A stretch of 64,000 bases of DNA from Nocardiopsis sp. NRRL B-16309 (GTDB lineage Bacteria > Actinomycetota > Actinomycetes > Streptosporangiales > Streptosporangiaceae), in the NCBI RefSeq assembly GCF_001279585.1, contig NZ_LGEC01000027.1, positions 1 to 64,000 on the forward strand, in the 5' to 3' direction. A program made the translations under genes and the position numbers. Under the pieces are notes generated by a model that made no database searches, was not told where the DNA came from, and saw only the letters and a list, made by a program, of their open reading frames with translations. Positions 7,623 to 15,475 of this stretch are shown here, in pieces; within the stretch, counting starts at the first letter, position 1; each line of letters opens with the position of its first letter.

Positions 7623-9113
7623 ATGGTCCAGGAGTACAGCGACTACGGGGACAAGCTGCTCCCGCCCGGGCTGACCTACGACGACGTCCTGCTCGTCCCG
7701 GCCTACTCCGATCTCCAGCCCGGCGAGGTGGACACCGCCACCCGGCTGTCCCGCAACATCTCCCTGCGCATCCCGCTGCTGTCCGCGGCGATGGACACCG
7801 TCACCGAGGCCCGGATGGCCGTGGCCATGGCGCGCAACGGCGGCGCGGGCGTGCTGCACCGCAACCTCTCCGCGCAGGAGCAGGCCGCCCAGATCGACCT
7901 CGTCAAGCGCTCCGAGGCGGGCATGGTCACCGACCCGGTCACCTGTCAGCCCGAGGACGACCTCGCCGAGGTCGAGCGCCTGTGCTCCCACTACCGCATC
8001 TCCGGCGTTCCGGTCACCGACGCCCAGGGCCGTCTGGTCGGCATCGTCACCAACCGCGACATGCGCTTCGAGCAGGACCGCACCCGCCTGGTCCGCGACG
8101 TCATGACCACCGAGAACCTGGTCACCGCGCCGGTCGGGGTCAGCCGCGAGCGGGCCTTCGAGCTGCTGCGCGAGCACAAGGTCGAGAAGCTGCCCCTCAT
8201 CGACGGCGACCGCCGCCTGCGCGGGCTCATCACCGTCAAGGACTTCATCAAGAGCGAGCAGTTCCCCGACGCCACCAAGGACGCCGACGGCCGCCTCGTG
8301 GTCGGCGGGGCCGTGGGCGTGGGCTCCGAGGCCGAGGAGCGCGCCAAGCTGCTGGTCGAGGCCGGGGTCGACTTCCTCGTCGTGGACACCGCGCACGGGC
8401 ACTCGGCCGGCCTGGCCGACATGATCGCCAAACTCAAGGCCAACTCCCGTGCCGACGTCGTCGCGGGCAACGTCGCCACCCGCGCCGGCGCGCAGCTGCT
8501 CGTCGACGCCGGTGCCGACGCCGTGAAGGTCGGCGTGGGGCCGGGCTCCATCTGCACCACCCGCGTGGTCGCCGGAGTGGGCGCCCCGCAGCTCACCGCC
8601 ATCCTGGAGGCGAGCAAGGCGTGCGGTCCGGCGGGCGTGCCGCTCATCGCCGACGGCGGCTTGCAGTACTCCGGCGAGATCGCCAAGGCCATCGTCGCCG
8701 GAGCCAGCACCGTCATGCTCGGCAGCCTGCTGGCGGGCGTCGAGGAGAGCCCCGGCGAGCTGATCTTCATCAACGGCAAGCAGTTCAAGGCCTACCGCGG
8801 CATGGGTTCGCTGGGCGCCATGCGCGGCCGCTCCTACTCCAAGGACCGCTACGCGCAGGCCGACGTCTCCGCCGAGGACAAGCTCGTCCCCGAGGGCATC
8901 GAGGGCCAGGTGCCCTTCCGCGGGCCGCTCTCCGCGGTCGCCCACCAGCTCGTCGGCGGCCTGCACCAGTCCATGTGGTACGCCGGTGCGCGCACCGTGG
9001 CCGACCTGCGCGAGCGCGGCCAGCTGATGCGCATCACCAGCGCGGGCCTGCGGGAGAGCCACCCGCACGACATCACGATGACCGTCGAGGCGCCCAACTA
9101 CAACGCCCGTTAG
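7623..9113 (+). CDS. guaB: Inosine-5'-monophosphate dehydrogenase
   Basis: Oxidises IMP to XMP with NAD+, the committed step of GMP synthesis. The 496-residue product has the (beta/alpha)8 barrel start LTYDDVLLVPAYSD, a CBS-domain pair at about residues 97-215 (VTDPVTC... through TVKDF) and the active loop GPGSICTTRVVAG with catalytic Cys at residue 311. The flap segment is MGSLGAMRGRSYSKDRY. GGAGG at 7611-7615, seven bases before ATG 7623, decides the start over upstream in-frame codons. With guaB3 (13.0 kb) and guaA (36.6 kb) it makes this window rich in GMP-branch genes. Confidence 0.97.
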   Translation: MVQEYSDYGDKLLPPGLTYDDVLLVPAYSDLQPGEVDTATRLSRNISLRIPLLSAAMDTVTEARMAVAMARNGGAGVLHRNLSAQEQAAQIDLVKRSEAGMVTDPVTCQPEDDLAEVERLCSHYRISGVPVTDAQGRLVGIVTNRDMRFEQDRTRLVRDVMTTENLVTAPVGVSRERAFELLREHKVEKLPLIDGDRRLRGLITVKDFIKSEQFPDATKDADGRLVVGGAVGVGSEAEERAKLLVEAGVDFLVVDTAHGHSAGLADMIAKLKANSRADVVAGNVATRAGAQLLVDAGADAVKVGVGPGSICTTRVVAGVGAPQLTAILEASKACGPAGVPLIADGGLQYSGEIAKAIVAGASTVMLGSLLAGVEESPGELIFINGKQFKAYRGMGSLGAMRGRSYSKDRYAQADVSAEDKLVPEGIEGQVPFRGPLSAVAHQLVGGLHQSMWYAGARTVADLRERGQLMRITSAGLRESHPHDITMTVEAPNYNAR

Positions 9114-9120
9114 GCCGCGG

Positions 9121-9492
9121 ATGCGCTACGAGAACCCCGCCCCGCTGCCCCACGGCGAGGTGGTCGCGGAGCTGGAACGGGCACTGGCCGACCCCTCGTG
9201 GGAGCTCTCCGCCGCGAGTGCGCTGGTCGGGTCGGCGCTGTACGACGATGACCAGGAGTTCGTCGAGCGCTGCTGCGCCCTGGTCGCCGATCGCGCCGAG
9301 AGCGGGAATCAGCTGCTCGGGCTCGCCGGACTCTGCCTCGGGCACACCGCGCGGCGCTTCGGGGACCTCAGTGCTCCTTCGGTCGCGCTGGCCGAGTCCC
9401 TGGCCGCGCGGGCGGAGGCCGACCCGTCCGACGTGGACGGTCGTGCCCTCGACGGACTGGAGGACATCAGGGGTGCGCTCGGGCGCCCCTGA
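9121..9492 (+). CDS. Small acidic helical protein of unknown function
   Basis: I do not recognise this 123-residue protein. It begins seven bases after the guaB stop, so it is probably co-transcribed and translated with guaB by reinitiation. It is acidic and predicted to be largely helical (LERALADPSWELSAASALVGSALYDDDQEFVERC), with Ala/Leu-rich repeats reminiscent of HEAT-type hairpins. Two adjacent Cys (residues 51-52) are noticeable. It has no signal peptide or membrane span. HEAT-like immunity or scaffold proteins of similar size exist, but that is only a resemblance. Confidence 0.7.
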   Translation: MRYENPAPLPHGEVVAELERALADPSWELSAASALVGSALYDDDQEFVERCCALVADRAESGNQLLGLAGLCLGHTARRFGDLSAPSVALAESLAARAEADPSDVDGRALDGLEDIRGALGRP

Positions 9493-9500
9493 GACGGGGC

Positions 9501-9587
9501 CTTCGCGCCTTCCGGTGTGCCCGCTCGTTCCTCGCGGACCCACCTCCAGGCCCTCCAGGACCCGTCGGCGCCCTCGCTGTGCTTTCT
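9501..9587 (+). repeat. Dispersed repeat, core module (locus A)
   Basis: An 87-base block starting CTTCGCGCCTTCCGG and ending CGCCCTCGCTGTGCTTTCT. By eye it aligns along its full length with 50519-50606 (same strand) and 30393-30479 (opposite strand), with roughly four in five bases shared. A shorter copy lies at about 30288-30348. It is intergenic at every locus, so this is a repetitive element and not a gene. Confidence 0.75.
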
Positions 9588-9970
9588 TCGGGCCTCCGCT
9601 CGTTCCTCGCTTTGGCCCGGGGGTTCGGGGCGCTTCACGCCGGGTCCTTCGTCGTCGCTACTGCCTGTCCCGCCCGTCGCCCGCCACCACCCTCAACGGA
9701 CGGCCTGCGGCCGCAGGCCTGCCCCAGGCTCGCTGGCGGCAGAGACTCCTCCTGCAGGCACCGGCGCGCCCCTCACACCTGTGCTTTCTTTGGGCCGCCG
9801 CTCGTTCCTCGCTTTGGCCCGGGGGTTCGGGGCGCTTCACGCCGGGGCCTTCGTCGTCGCTACTGCCTTGCTCGTTCCTCGCTGGCGGCAGAGACTCCTC
9901 CTGCAGGCACCGGCGCGCCCCTCACACCTGTGCTTTCTTTGGGCCGCCGCTCGTTCCTCGCTTTGGCCCG
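9579..9970 (+). repeat. 149-bp unit in tandem (locus A)
   Basis: The unit begins GTGCTTTCTTTGGGCCGCCG and ends GCGCGCCCCTCACACCT. Copy 1 is 9579-9780 and carries an extra block of about 50 bases. Copy 2 is 9781-9929 (149 bases). Copy 3 is a partial first 41 bases, 9930-9970. Copies 1 and 2 are almost identical where they align, which points to recent duplication. One diverged full unit is at 50598-50744 and an inverted partial copy at 51094-51150. Confidence 0.88.
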
Positions 9971-9974
9971 ACCA

Positions 9975-10052
9975 ACCCCCAGTGGTTCCCGCGAGCGGGA
10001 CGGCTGGCCTTGAACCCCTGGGTCCCGGTGAGCGGGACGGCTGGCCTTGAAT
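9975..10052 (+). repeat. 38-39-bp units related to the array at 50.7-51.1 kb
   Basis: Two consecutive units start AACCCCCAGTGGTTCCCG (9975) and AACCCCTGGGTCCCGG (10013) and share GAGCGGGACGGCTGGCCTTGA; a third begins at 10051. Period and leading motif match the degenerate 39-bp array near glmU, whose clearest unit starts ACCCCCTGGGGTCCCGG. The order core, 149-bp unit, 39-bp unit is the same at both loci. Confidence 0.65.
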
Positions 10053-10053
10053 C

Positions 10054-10082
10054 CCCTCGGGACGGGGCCCTCGCCCCGAGGG
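10054..10082. terminator. Bidirectional hairpin between convergent genes
   Basis: CCCTCGGG (10054-10061) pairs with CCCGAGGG (10075-10082), and an alternative inner stem CGGGGC-CCTC-GCCCCG is possible. It lies between the gene ending at 9492 and the convergent MocR-type gene ending at 10091. No T-run is present, as is common in GC-rich actinomycetes. Confidence 0.5.
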
Positions 10083-10090
10083 TTCCGGGC

Positions 10091-11554
10091 TCAGACGGCG
10101 AGGGCGCCCAGCGGGGGTGCGGGCGGGGTGTCCGTGCGGCGGTAGTGCTCCCAGGCGCGCGCGATGCGGTCGACGGCTTCGGCCAGCGTCTCGGACGAGG
10201 CGAGGAACGGCAGCCGCAACCGGTCCGTGCCGCCGCCTCCTGCGCACAGGCTGTCACCGGGCAGCAGGGCGGCTCCGTGGCGGAGCGCCACCTGGGCGAA
10301 GGACGCCGAGTCGCCGTGCGGCAGGCGCACCCACAGGGTCTGGCCACCGGAGACCGGTGCGAACTCCCAGTCGGGCAGGCGCCGCCGGAGCTCGGCCGCG
10401 AGCCGGTCGTGCCGGCGGCGCAGTTCCGCGCCGCGCCGCCGCGTGACGGGCCCCAGGTCGCGCAGGAGGTGGGCGGCGGCCAGCTGTGACAGCACGTCGC
10501 CGCCCAGGTCGGTGAGGGTCTTCGTGCGGCGCAGGCGCTCCAGGGCCGGGCGCCGGGCCCGGATCCAGCCGATCCGCAACCCGCCCCACACCAGTTTGCT
10601 CAACGAACCCACGGTCACCACGTCCTCGCCGCCGGGGAAGGACGCCAGCGGTGCCGGGACCCGGCCGTCGAAGCCCAGGTGGGCCATGGTCTCGTCGTCC
10701 ACCACCAGCCCGCCGTGCTCTCCGGCCGCCGCCGCGACCCGGCGTCGCAGCAGCGGGGGGAGGACCGTGCCGGTCGGGTTGTGGAACGAGGGCACCAGGT
10801 AGGTGAGCGCGGGGACGTCGGCCATCGCCGCCAGCAGTGCGGGCACGTCGATCCCCTCCGGACCGGTGTCGACGGCGCGCACGTCCGCGGCGGCCTCCCC
10901 GAACAGCGCCAGCGCCCCCGGGTAGGTGGGCCGCTCCACCAGGACCGTGTCCCCGGCCGACACGTGGCAGCGCACCAGCAGGTCCAGCGCCTGCTGGGCG
11001 CCGTTGGTGACGAGAACCTCGTCCGGAGAGGTGGGCAGCCCCCGCTCGGTGAAGCGCTCCGCGATGACGGCGCGCAGTTCGAGCAGGCCCGCGGGGTGGT
11101 AGCCGATGTCGTTGGCGAGCATGTCCACCCGTGCCGCCGCCTCCCGGTAGGCCGCGCGGAGTTCGGGGGGCGGGGCGTCCGGCGCGGCGCAGGTGAGCGT
11201 GAGCGTCCCGGCGGTGGGCTCGAACATGCTGAGGAACAGCGACCCGTCGTGCGTGCGCCGGATCGGTCCGGGCGAGGGGTCGGGGCCGGGGGCCACGCGG
11301 GTGCCGCTGCCGCGTCGGCGGACCAGGCGGCGTTCCTCGCTGAGCAGGTCGTAGGCGGCCACGACCGTGCCGCGCCCCACGCTGAGCCGGGCGGCCAGCC
11401 GGCGTTCGGCGGGCAGGCCGGCTCCGGGCGCCAGCACCCCCTCGTCGGCGAGCGCGCGCAGCCGGGCCGCCAGGAGGCGGTAGAGCGGTCCGCGTCCGGC
11501 CGCCCAGCGGCCGAGCAGGGCGGTCAGCTCGTCGGAAGAGATTGGCTCGCTCAT
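10091..11554 (-). CDS. MocR-type regulator (GntR HTH fused to aminotransferase fold)
   Basis: Transcription factor of the MocR/GabR/PdxR class. In the 487-residue product a GntR winged helix (about residues 15-90, LPAERRLAARLSVGRGTVVAAYDLL) is followed by a fold-type I aminotransferase-like domain with NGAQQALDLL, PSFHNPTGTVL and the PLP-lysine motif VGSLSKLVWGGLRIGW. Such proteins bind PLP and an amino compound as effector. ATG 11554 is chosen; the upstream frame lacks homology. It is divergent from a Cys/Met PLP enzyme 61 bases away, its likely target. ATTGGCTC direct repeats at 11541-11579 are candidate binding sites that overlap its own start. Confidence 0.9.
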   Translation of the reverse strand: MSEPISSDELTALLGRWAAGRGPLYRLLAARLRALADEGVLAPGAGLPAERRLAARLSVGRGTVVAAYDLLSEERRLVRRRGSGTRVAPGPDPSPGPIRRTHDGSLFLSMFEPTAGTLTLTCAAPDAPPPELRAAYREAAARVDMLANDIGYHPAGLLELRAVIAERFTERGLPTSPDEVLVTNGAQQALDLLVRCHVSAGDTVLVERPTYPGALALFGEAAADVRAVDTGPEGIDVPALLAAMADVPALTYLVPSFHNPTGTVLPPLLRRRVAAAAGEHGGLVVDDETMAHLGFDGRVPAPLASFPGGEDVVTVGSLSKLVWGGLRIGWIRARRPALERLRRTKTLTDLGGDVLSQLAAAHLLRDLGPVTRRRGAELRRRHDRLAAELRRRLPDWEFAPVSGGQTLWVRLPHGDSASFAQVALRHGAALLPGDSLCAGGGGTDRLRLPFLASSETLAEAVDRIARAWEHYRRTDTPPAPPLGALAV

Positions 11555-11579
11555 GGATCCAATTCTGCCCGATTGGCTC
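11541..11579. promoter_or_regulatory. Candidate MocR operator: ATTGGCTC direct repeats
   Basis: ATTGGCTC occurs at 11541-11548 and again at 11572-11579, 31 bases apart start to start (about three helical turns), with an inverted CCAAT between them at 11559-11563. The repeats span the start codon of the MocR-type gene and the promoter region of the divergent PLP-enzyme gene. Widely spaced direct repeats on one DNA face are the known binding mode of GabR/PdxR-like proteins. Assignment is inference. Confidence 0.5.
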
Positions 11580-11615
11580 TGCCGCCGGCGTGGCGGGGCG
11601 GTCAGAGTGGGAGAC

Positions 11616-12803
11616 ATGGCACCTCACATCCACACCCGTACCGTGCACCGACCCGTGGAACCGGTGGAGGGCAGCACTCCGCTGGGCACGCCCCTCTACC
11701 AGTCGCACACGTTCGCCTTCACCGACACCGACGCCATGGCCGCCTCCTTCGAGGGTCCGGGCTCGCCCTACGTGTACGCCCGCTACGGCAACCCGACCGT
11801 GGCCGCCCTGGAGGCCGCCGTGGCGGACCTGGAAGGGGGAGCGGGCGCGATCGCCTCCGGCTCGGGCATGGGCGCGATCACCTCCACCCTCTGGGCGCTG
11901 CTGGGCTCCGGAGGGCGGGTGGTGGCCCAGGACCGGCTCTACGGCGGCACCCAGAGCCTGCTCGACGACCTGCGCGGGCGGTGGGGCGTGGACGTCGTCC
12001 GGGTCGACGCCGACGACCTGGACGGCGTCCGCGCCGCGCTCACCCCCGGCACCGACGTGCTGCTGCTGGAGACCATCGCCAACCCCACCGGCCGGGTCGC
12101 CGACCTGCCCGTGCTCACCGCGCTGGCCCGGGAGGCCGGTGCCGCGACCGTCGTGGACAACACCTTCGCCACGCCGCTGCTCTGCCGCCCCATCGAACAC
12201 GGCGCCGACGTCGTCGTGCACTCCGCGACGAAGTACATGGGCGGCCACTCCGACACCATCGGCGGCGTCGCCGTGTTCGCCGACCCGGGGGCGCTGGACG
12301 CGGTCCGCGCGCGCACCGCCGAGTTCGGCGCGGTGCTGGACCCCTTCGCCGCCTGGCTGATCAGCCGCGGGCTCAGCACGCTCGCGGTGCGGGTCTCGCG
12401 CCAGTGCGCCAACGCCCAGGTGCTCGCCGAGCGCCTGAACGCCCATCCGGCGGTCACGGCCGTGCACTACCCCGGGCTGCCGGACGCCCCCGGGCACGCG
12501 ACCGCCCGGCGGATCCTGGACGGCGGCTTCGGCGGCGTGCTGGCCTTCGAGCTGGCGGGCGGTCTGGCGGCGGGCCGCGGGTTCGCCGCCGCGGTGGAGC
12601 TGGCCGCGCTCGCGCCCTCCCTGGGCGACGTGCGCACCCTGGTCATGCACCCGGCGAGCACGTCGCACCGCGCGATGGACGCCGAGGGACTGGCCCGGGC
12701 CGGGATCGCCGAGGGGCTCATCCGGGTCAGCGCCGGGATCGAGGACGTCGAGGACCTGTGGGCCGACCTGGAGCAGGCCGTCGGAGCGGCGGCCGGGGCG
12801 TAG
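11616..12803 (+). CDS. Cys/Met metabolism PLP-dependent enzyme
   Basis: Fold-type I PLP enzyme of the cystathionine gamma-synthase/lyase, O-acetylhomoserine sulfhydrylase and methionine gamma-lyase family. In the 395-residue product YARYGNPTVAALE, the ASGSGMGAI cofactor loop, ETIANPTGRVADL and the PLP-lysine motif VHSATKYMGGHSD appear in the expected order; HPASTSHR near the end is typical of gamma-lyase or synthase members. GGGAG just before ATG 11616 supports the start. Sequence alone does not separate these activities. Divergence from a MocR regulator suggests an inducible catabolic or sulfur-recycling role. Confidence 0.88.
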   Translation: MAPHIHTRTVHRPVEPVEGSTPLGTPLYQSHTFAFTDTDAMAASFEGPGSPYVYARYGNPTVAALEAAVADLEGGAGAIASGSGMGAITSTLWALLGSGGRVVAQDRLYGGTQSLLDDLRGRWGVDVVRVDADDLDGVRAALTPGTDVLLLETIANPTGRVADLPVLTALAREAGAATVVDNTFATPLLCRPIEHGADVVVHSATKYMGGHSDTIGGVAVFADPGALDAVRARTAEFGAVLDPFAAWLISRGLSTLAVRVSRQCANAQVLAERLNAHPAVTAVHYPGLPDAPGHATARRILDGGFGGVLAFELAGGLAAGRGFAAAVELAALAPSLGDVRTLVMHPASTSHRAMDAEGLARAGIAEGLIRVSAGIEDVEDLWADLEQAVGAAAGA

Positions 12804-13020
12804 GCGCCCGACCGTCCCGGTACGGCGGAGGTCCCTGCCCCGGAGTACATGCGCGACGCCCGCGCGGGGCGGTCCCCTGGCGGGTTCGGCCGCCCGTGCC
12901 GGGTCCGCAGCACGGTCGGAGCGGGGCAAACCCAGCTCAACCCGCGGGCCGATAGACTCTCGGCTGCAGGAAACACGCCGGTTGACCGACCGGCGTCGCA
13001 CGTCAGAGGGGACCGAAGCG

Positions 13021-14136
13021 TTGGCACAGGTGGAGATCGGGTTGGGCAAGAACGGGCGTCGTGCCTACGAGCTCGACGAGATCGGGATCGTGCCGGCGCG
13101 CCGCACGCGTGACCCGGAGGAGGTGTCCATCGCCTGGCAGATCGACGCCTACCGGTTCGAGACGCCCCTGGTGGTCAGCCCCATGGACAGCGTCGCGTCG
13201 CCCGAGACGGTCGTGGCCGTCGGTCGCCAGGGCGGCCTCGGCGTCCTGGACCTGGAGGGGCTGTGGACCCGCTACGAGGACCCCGCGCCGCTGCTGGCGG
13301 AGATCCGTGAGCTGGACGACGTCGCCGCCACCCAGCGGCTCCAGGAGATCTACGCGGCGCCGATCCAGGAGGAGCTGATCGGCCGCCGGATCGAGGAGAT
13401 CCGCGACGCCGGGCTGGTGACCGCCGCGCGGCTGTCGCCGCAGCGCACCGCGCAGTACCACAAGGCCGTCGTCGACGCCGGGGTGGACATCTTCGTCATC
13501 CGGGGCACCACGGTGTCGGCCGAGCACGTGTCGGGCCGCGCCGAGCCGCTCAACCTCAAGCAGTTCATCTACGACCTCGACGTCCCCGTCGTCGTCGGCG
13601 GCTGCGCCACCTACACCGCGGCCCTGCACCTGATGCGCACCGGCGCGGCCGGCGTGCTCGTCGGGTTCGGCGGCGGCTCGGGGCACACCACCCGCTCGGT
13701 CCTGGGCGTGGCGGTGCCCATGGCGAGCGCGATCGGCGACGTGGCCGCGGCCCGCCGCGACTACCTCGACGAGTCGGGCGGCCGGTACGTGCACGTCATC
13801 GCCGACGGCGGCATGACCGGCAGCGGCGACATCGCCAAGGCGCTGGCCTGCGGCGCGGACGCCGTCATGGTGGGCTCCCCGCTGGCGCGCGCCACCGAGG
13901 CGCCCGGCGGCGGCTACCACTGGGGCGCCGAGGCGCACCACAGCGAGCTGCCGCGCGGAGAGCGGGTCAACGTCGGCACGATCGGCGACCTGCAGTCGAT
14001 CCTGCACGGCCCGGCCTCCACGAGCGACGGGTCCATGAACCTCATGGGCGCCCTGCGCCGCACCATGGCCACGTCCGGCTACACCGACCTCAAGGAGTTC
14101 CAGCGGGTCGAGGTCGTGGTCAACCCGCACCGCTGA
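13021..14136 (+). CDS. guaB3: GuaB3 family IMP dehydrogenase-related protein
   Basis: IMPDH-like (beta/alpha)8-barrel protein of the GuaB3 subfamily, a constant neighbour of guaB in actinobacteria. The 371-residue product begins LAQVEIGLGKNGRRAYELDEIGIVP and lacks the CBS pair. The barrel carries GGCATYTAALHLMRTGAAGVLVGFGGGSGHTTR and IADGGMTGSGDIAKALACGADAVMVGSP. The GSxCxT catalytic loop of IMPDH/GMP reductase is replaced by GGGSGHTTR, so the usual Cys nucleophile is not seen there. TTG 13021 with AGGGGA upstream is the chosen start; GTG 13030 is possible. A TAGACT hexamer at 12953-12958 may be its -10 box. Confidence 0.92.
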   Translation: MAQVEIGLGKNGRRAYELDEIGIVPARRTRDPEEVSIAWQIDAYRFETPLVVSPMDSVASPETVVAVGRQGGLGVLDLEGLWTRYEDPAPLLAEIRELDDVAATQRLQEIYAAPIQEELIGRRIEEIRDAGLVTAARLSPQRTAQYHKAVVDAGVDIFVIRGTTVSAEHVSGRAEPLNLKQFIYDLDVPVVVGGCATYTAALHLMRTGAAGVLVGFGGGSGHTTRSVLGVAVPMASAIGDVAAARRDYLDESGGRYVHVIADGGMTGSGDIAKALACGADAVMVGSPLARATEAPGGGYHWGAEAHHSELPRGERVNVGTIGDLQSILHGPASTSDGSMNLMGALRRTMATSGYTDLKEFQRVEVVVNPHR

Positions 14137-14150
14137 CCCCGCAGTGTCGA

Positions 14151-14181
14151 AGGGGCGTCCCGCAGGAGGGACGCCCCTTTT
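14151..14181 (+). terminator. Intrinsic terminator after guaB3
   Basis: AGGGGCGTCCC (14151-14161) and GGGACGCCCCT (14168-14178) form an 11-bp perfect stem with a 6-base loop, followed by TTTT. It lies 14 bases after the guaB3 stop and is one of the clearest Rho-independent terminators in the window. Confidence 0.9.
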
Positions 14182-14249
14182 ACGTGTCCGTCGCGTACTT
14201 TGGTCTCGCATGGTCCGCAGTTGACGAACACGTGAAGGAGGGCGGGGCG

Positions 14250-15155
14250 ATGGGTAAGCGTCGGGCTCCCCGTACCGACCGGCCCCGCGGCCGCGGTCCC
14301 CTGGTGGCGGCGTGCGCGGCCCTGGCCGTGTGCCTGCTGGTCACCGGCGGCCTCGTCTACGTGGCCAACCGGATCTCCGCCGCTCTGGACGCCTGGTCGG
14401 GGCCCTCCGCCGCCGACGGGCGCGTGCCCGAGGACGGGTCGATCGAGACCCCGCCGCACGACGGGCTCACCGCGCCGCCGAGCACGTCCGAGGTCACCCC
14501 CGACGAAGGGTCGGGGAGCGAGCGGGGCGAGGCGGCGGCCGGCGCGGGCACCGGCACCGGCACCGGGGCCGACGAGCAGCAGACCCCGGCGTCCGCCCCG
14601 CGGCCCAGCGGCGACTGGCTCGACGAGGTGGCGGAGTCCACCACCATCCCGCGCCGCGCGCTGGAGGGGTACGCCAGCGCCCAGCTGGTCCTGGCCGAGG
14701 AAGAGCCCTCCTGCCGCCTGTCCTGGCCGACCCTGGCGGGCATCGGCTACGTGGAGACCAAGCACGGCACCCACGGCGGGGGCGAGATCGGGTCGGACGG
14801 ACTGACGACCATCGACATCATCGGCATCCCGCTGGACGGCACGAACAACACCCGGGCGATTCCCGACACCGACGGCGGGCGCTACGACGACGACACCGAG
14901 TGGGACCGCGCGGTGGGCCCGATGCAGTTCATCCCCAGTACGTGGGAGCGCTGGGGAACCTCCCTGGAGGGCGGCGACCCCGACCCGCGCAGCATCGACG
15001 ACGCCGCGCTCTCGGCCGGACGGTACCTGTGCGGGGGCGGGCGCGACCTCACCTCGGCGCGGGACTGGGAGTCGGCGATCCTCACCTACAACAGCTCCCG
15101 GACCTACCTCGACGACGTGCTCGCCTACGCGCACGCCTACGCCGACGCCTCCTGA
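14250..15155 (+). CDS. Membrane-anchored lytic transglycosylase
   Basis: Predicted murein-cleaving enzyme of the SLT/MltB-like fold. The 301-residue product starts with a basic stretch and one membrane anchor (residues 16-37, PLVAACAALAVCLLVTGGLVYV). A long Pro/Glu/Gly/Thr-rich linker follows to about residue 125. The catalytic domain has LAGIGYVETKHGTHGG, with the Glu of YVETKHG as likely acid, then AVGPMQFIPSTWERWG and YNSSRTYLDDVLAYAHAY, all typical of goose-lysozyme-like transglycosylases. GGAGG ten bases before ATG 14250 decides the start. It should act on the outer face of the membrane during wall remodelling. Confidence 0.87.
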   Translation: MGKRRAPRTDRPRGRGPLVAACAALAVCLLVTGGLVYVANRISAALDAWSGPSAADGRVPEDGSIETPPHDGLTAPPSTSEVTPDEGSGSERGEAAAGAGTGTGTGADEQQTPASAPRPSGDWLDEVAESTTIPRRALEGYASAQLVLAEEEPSCRLSWPTLAGIGYVETKHGTHGGGEIGSDGLTTIDIIGIPLDGTNNTRAIPDTDGGRYDDDTEWDRAVGPMQFIPSTWERWGTSLEGGDPDPRSIDDAALSAGRYLCGGGRDLTSARDWESAILTYNSSRTYLDDVLAYAHAYADAS

Positions 15156-15470
15156 GGGGCGCCGCGGACCCGGAGGCCGTGCCCGGCGGCGTGGCCACGA
15201 CCGCCGCCGCGCTCCTCACCCCGGCGCCGCGCCGGGCCGGGGACCGGCAGGGCCGCGCCGCGCCCGCCCAGAACGTGGGACGTCGCGCCGCTGCGGCCTC
15301 CTCCCTGTACCGGCCGCGCGGCCACGGGGAGCGAGACACGCCCGTGGGTCGCGCGGCGTCCCCTGCCGTCGGCGCAACCCGGTTAGCCTGGGACATCGGA
15401 GCGGTCTGATGGGCCGGTCGGCCGGGCGGGTAGGCGCCTGGGCGAGAGCACCCATCGAGACGGAGGGACG
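15156..15470. other. Gene-free gap before glpD
   Basis: About 315 bases without a convincing gene. Hexamer TAGCCT at 15384-15389 could be a -10 box for glpD. The rest is GC-rich with short inverted stretches but no clear operator or terminator. Confidence 0.3.
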
Positions 15471-15475
15471 GGCGG

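Noticed and set aside
7598..10489. Very long ORFs in alternative frames (for example 963 codons here, others over guaA, glpD and the TRAP genes)
   Set aside because: They are shadows of real genes in GC-rich DNA; their translations are Arg/Pro/Gly/Ala-rich and have no domains.
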